DNA of 35,534 nt, taken from the NCBI GenBank assembly GCA_001940645.1, contig MDVS01000139.1, positions 1 to 35,534 of the forward strand. The letters are read 5' to 3'. Position numbers and translations under genes: made by a program. This document shows, piece after piece, positions 32,560-35,534 of the stretch (positions within the stretch are counted from its first letter, which is position 1; every line of letters begins with the position of its first letter). A model generated the notes under the pieces. It did no database searches, was not told where the DNA came from, and was given only the letters and a program-made list of their open reading frames with translations. The DNA is from Candidatus Heimdallarchaeota archaeon LC_3 (GTDB lineage: Archaea > Asgardarchaeota > Heimdallarchaeia > Hodarchaeales > LC-3).

Positions 32560-33033
32560 TTATTCCGATATTACTTTTATTTCTTCGAAAATCCCATGTA
32601 ACTCATTTTTAAAATTTTTGTGAACTGATTCTGGAAGCGGATATGTGATTCCATAATGGTTTAGATGGTGTTCAACTAATCTTTTGTCCAGATGAAGTCT
32701 ATAGGCTGGGTCAATTTTAATCCACTCTTCATTTACTCTTGGATTTACTTTTAAACTGGGTATCAATTTTTCTGCTGTTTCTTTATTATACAATTTTTCA
32801 AACCGTGCTTTAAGTATTTTCCAAGAACGACCTCTTTCAAATCCCAGACTATTTGAAGTTCTGCTATTTTTCCTTACCCCGGGACCAATCCAATCAACTT
32901 CAACAACTAGGTCTTTTCTTACTTTTGAAAATCCTGGAATACGAGATCCTATTTGAGCTGGTATTTCGCAGATTATTTGAAAAAGCTGGGTTTTTGAAGA
33001 AAAAATGATTAGTTTAACAGGGTAGTAATCCAA
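32560..33033 (-). CDS. Hypothetical 157-residue protein
   Basis: The only plausible start is TTG 33033. The N-terminus looks beta-stranded (YYPVKLIIFSSKTQLFQII), followed by a basic middle (RKDLVVEVDWIGPGVRKNSR, RGRSWKILKARFEKLYNK) and a histidine-rich stretch (HLDKRLVEHHLNHYG) that could bind metal or be part of a nuclease site; no known motif can be claimed. It is divergent from the zinc-repeat nuclease gene, across 96 bases. Confidence 0.55.
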   Translation of the reverse strand: MDYYPVKLIIFSSKTQLFQIICEIPAQIGSRIPGFSKVRKDLVVEVDWIGPGVRKNSRTSNSLGFERGRSWKILKARFEKLYNKETAEKLIPSLKVNPRVNEEWIKIDPAYRLHLDKRLVEHHLNHYGITYPLPESVHKNFKNELHGIFEEIKVISE

Positions 33034-33129
33034 GGTTATTGTTAAAAATGAGAATGTTAATGTGATACTAAATTGTCCATAAGAGAAGAAATTATGATTA
33101 CTTCAAGATATGGACTAAAGTGATAAAAA

Positions 33130-35534
33130 ATGAGACATCTTAATCCTAAAAATTATCCAGATTTGATCCGTGAATGGGATTACAATAAAAATAGTGAAAA
33201 ACCTGAATTATATACCAAAGGATCACGTTATAAAGCTCATTGGATATGTAAAAAGTGTAACCATGAATGGAAAGCAACAATTAGTAATAGGTCTAATGGA
33301 ACAGGCTGTCCAGCGTGTAGCGGACGAGTAGTGACAAATACAAACAATTTGAAGGTAACACATCCGGAATTTGCTAAAGAATGGAATTATGATAAAAATA
33401 AAAATAGTCCTGAACAATATACGAAAGGATCTCATTATCAAGCTAACTGGTTATGTAAATATTGTTCTAATGATTGGAAATGTCCAATTAATGACCGAAA
33501 AATATTGGGTTGTCCAGAATGTAGTCGAATTATAAAAATAAAAATGAATAACATCGCAATTACACACCCTGATTTAATTAAAGAATGGAACAATGAAAAA
33601 AATAAATTTAAGGCTAAGAGTTACACGTATGGGTCGACTCATCGAGTTTTTTGGATTTGTAAAAAGTGTAACCACGAATGGAAAAGTAAAATTCGTGATA
33701 GAGTTTTAGGAGCAGGTTGTCCAGAATGTAGAAAACTTATCTCAATTGAGAAGAATAACCTAGCAAATAAATACCCTGATTTAATTAAAGACTGGGATTT
33801 TAAGAAAAATGAGAAATCTCCTAGTGAATATAGTTATGGATCGAAGTACAAAGCTCATTGGATATGTCATACGTGTGACTATAATTGGCAGGCAACGATT
33901 AATAATAGGTCTAATGGAACAGGCTGTCCAGCGTGTAGTGGACGAATATTAACAGAATCGAACAATTTAACTATAATTCGTCCTGATTTAGTTAAAGACT
34001 GGGATTTTAAGAAAAATGAGAAATCTCCTAGTGAATTTAGTTATGGATCGAAGTACAAAGCTCATTGGATATGTCATAAGTGTAGATATAATTGGAAAGC
34101 TACCATAAATGCTAGGAAAGACTCTAAATGTCCTAATTGTAGTAGAAAGAAAGAAAAATCGACTGAAAATCTGGAACAATCAAATCCAGAGCTAATTGAG
34201 GAATGGGATTTTTCAAAAAATATTAATCCACCTAGTCATTTCACAAAAGGGATGAAGAATAAGGCTCATTGGATTTGTAAAAAGTGTAACCACGAATGGC
34301 AATCTTCAATTTATCATCGGTCAACGCGTAGCCAGGGATGTCCTGCTTGTAGTGGACGAGTAGCTACAGGAAAGAATAATTTGTCTGTTACGAATCCTGA
34401 ATTGATCGAAGAATGGGATAACATTAAAAATAGTAAAGATTCAGATCAATATAAAAAAAGTTCTGCTTATAAAGCTTATTGGATTTGTAAAGAGTGTAAC
34501 TACGAATGGCAAGCAAGAATTTACAATAGAACTAAAGGAATTGGGTGTCCAGCATGTAGCGGTCGTAATGCAACTGATAGAGATAATTTCAAAATAAAAA
34601 ATCCAAAAATCGCAAAAGAATGGAATTATCATAAAAATAAGAGCCACCCGGAAAAATATAGAACAAAATCAAATTACAAAGCTAATTGGGTATGTGAAAA
34701 ATGTAACTTTGAATGGAAGGCAACCATAGCTGATCGAACCAGAGAATATGGTTGTCCTTCTTGTAGTGGAAGAATTGCCACAGAATTGAATAATTTAACA
34801 ATTTCCAACCCAGAGCTATTAGAAGAATGGGATAAAAACAGAAATGAATATTTACCAAATAGTTTTACAAAAGGAAGTGATTACAAAGCTTATTGGATTT
34901 GTAAAAGTTGTCTATATAATTGGAATGCAACAATATCGAGTAGAACAATTGGTGTAGGTTGTCCAGCTTGTAGCGGACGAGTGGTAACAGATTCAAATAA
35001 TTTAACTATAACACATCCGAAATTGCTTGAAGAATGGGATTTTAAAAATAATGAAAAATTACCGAATCAATTTACAAAAGGGGCTAAGTATAAAGCTCAT
35101 TGGATTTGTAAAGTATGTAAACTTACTTGGCAAGCCCAATTAAGTCATAGAACAAACGGTATTGGGTGTCCAGCTTGTAGTGGACGAGTTGTAACAGAAT
35201 CGAATAATTTAACCGTAATTCGTCCTGATTTGATAAAAGATTGGAATTACAGAAAGAATAATAGTGCTCCAGATAAATATACACGAAGTTCAAGCTATAA
35301 TGCTTATTGGATATGCAATCATTGTTCTACTGAATGGAAGACTACCATTAATAACAGGACTTCACACGGTACAGGTTGTCCAACGTGTAATGATACGACG
35401 ACGAATCAAAAATGGAGATTTTGGGAAAAATTATGCGCGAAAATCCTATTAATATTAAGTCCTTCTTCAGCACAATTTCAACCAAGAACTCGATTACCAA
35501 ATAATTCTCTTCCAGATATGAGTTATAGAAATGA
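33130..35534 (+). CDS. Eleven-repeat treble-clef zinc protein with C-terminal nuclease (cut by window edge)
   Basis: ATG 33130 opens 801 codons without a stop. Eleven repeats of about 69 residues occupy 33130-35400. Each has EEWDxxKN, a GSxYKAHW element, WxCKxCxxxW, and GCPxCSGR; the CxxC ... CPxC pairs bind zinc. This matches the treble-clef/zinc-ribbon repeat family found in large nucleases of archaea, bacteria and giant viruses. After the last repeat (GCPTCNDT) the sequence KWRFWEKLCAKIL ... LPNNSLPDMSY starts a different domain whose PDM could supply the first aspartate of a PD-(D/E)XK or Vsr-like nuclease; the rest lies outside. The repeats are expected to bind DNA along several turns. 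Repeats 4 and 5 are almost identical, a sign of recent duplication. Confidence 0.88.
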   Translation, partial: MRHLNPKNYPDLIREWDYNKNSEKPELYTKGSRYKAHWICKKCNHEWKATISNRSNGTGCPACSGRVVTNTNNLKVTHPEFAKEWNYDKNKNSPEQYTKGSHYQANWLCKYCSNDWKCPINDRKILGCPECSRIIKIKMNNIAITHPDLIKEWNNEKNKFKAKSYTYGSTHRVFWICKKCNHEWKSKIRDRVLGAGCPECRKLISIEKNNLANKYPDLIKDWDFKKNEKSPSEYSYGSKYKAHWICHTCDYNWQATINNRSNGTGCPACSGRILTESNNLTIIRPDLVKDWDFKKNEKSPSEFSYGSKYKAHWICHKCRYNWKATINARKDSKCPNCSRKKEKSTENLEQSNPELIEEWDFSKNINPPSHFTKGMKNKAHWICKKCNHEWQSSIYHRSTRSQGCPACSGRVATGKNNLSVTNPELIEEWDNIKNSKDSDQYKKSSAYKAYWICKECNYEWQARIYNRTKGIGCPACSGRNATDRDNFKIKNPKIAKEWNYHKNKSHPEKYRTKSNYKANWVCEKCNFEWKATIADRTREYGCPSCSGRIATELNNLTISNPELLEEWDKNRNEYLPNSFTKGSDYKAYWICKSCLYNWNATISSRTIGVGCPACSGRVVTDSNNLTITHPKLLEEWDFKNNEKLPNQFTKGAKYKAHWICKVCKLTWQAQLSHRTNGIGCPACSGRVVTESNNLTVIRPDLIKDWNYRKNNSAPDKYTRSSSYNAYWICNHCSTEWKTTINNRTSHGTGCPTCNDTTTNQKWRFWEKLCAKILLILSPSSAQFQPRTRLPNNSLPDMSYRN

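Noticed and set aside
33223..34647. Several minus-strand frames rich in phenylalanine and isoleucine
   Set aside because: They are antisense shadows of the eleven zinc repeats and repeat with the same period.

Overview
The window is very AT-rich (about 30% GC by eye) and reads as archaeal. Many genes have a TATA-like box about 25 bases upstream of a start codon, so several messages look leaderless, and TTG and GTG starts are common. The gene content (CPxCG zinc ribbons, a PHD/RING-like finger protein, membrane-anchored winged-helix regulators, SBBP repeat proteins, a caspase-like peptidase, treble-clef repeat nucleases) fits an Asgard archaeon (Promethearchaeota). That placement is inferred; no rRNA, tRNA or ribosomal protein gene is present to test it.

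Layout. 1-1851 (-): secreted SBBP beta-propeller repeat protein, cut by the window edge, with a 390-base tandem duplication and palindromic sites in its upstream region. 1852-5086: a possible transposase relic, a small zinc-ribbon membrane protein, and a two-gene operon (membrane-anchored exported protein plus membrane winged-helix regulator) with an inverted repeat at its promoter. 5087-7507: a winged-helix protein that lacks its front, a truncated Smr-domain gene, a SAM methyltransferase, a small acidic-tailed protein, and a headless fragment of the gene found whole at 12029-13441. 7821-11795: efflux cassette (ABC permease, ABC ATPase, MFS transporter) divergent from a winged-helix regulator, with an array of TTCCAT/ATGGAA half-sites between them. 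12029-15527: a coiled-coil protein of unknown family divergent from a NERD-nuclease/superfamily 1 helicase fusion. 15694-17436: zinc-ribbon/winged-helix/PHD-RING-like protein and a polytopic membrane protein. 17429-19386 (-): compact operon of unknown genes, one of them interrupted by an in-frame TGA. 19783-23043: FRG-domain protein, a polytopic membrane protein, and a small PD-(D/E)XK nuclease. 23433-28592 (-): a 1719-residue P-loop ATPase with an N-terminal winged helix. 28875-29258: intact Smr gene, paralogue of the truncated copy at 5467. 29915-32025 (-): caspase-like peptidase followed by a one-pass membrane protein. 32138-32547: a decayed gene. 32560-35534: an unknown gene divergent from a nuclease with eleven treble-clef zinc repeats, cut by the window edge.

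Taken together, about 12-35.5 kb looks like an accessory or defence-type island: NERD-helicase, FRG, PD-(D/E)XK, a giant STAND/AAA-like ATPase, a caspase and a zinc-repeat nuclease, mixed with many broken genes. The best candidates for an undescribed system are the 1719-residue ATPase with its nearby nuclease (22492-28592), the caspase/membrane-protein pair (29915-32025), and the coiled-coil/NERD-helicase divergent pair (12029-15527). All functional links are inferred from gene position; no homology search was run.
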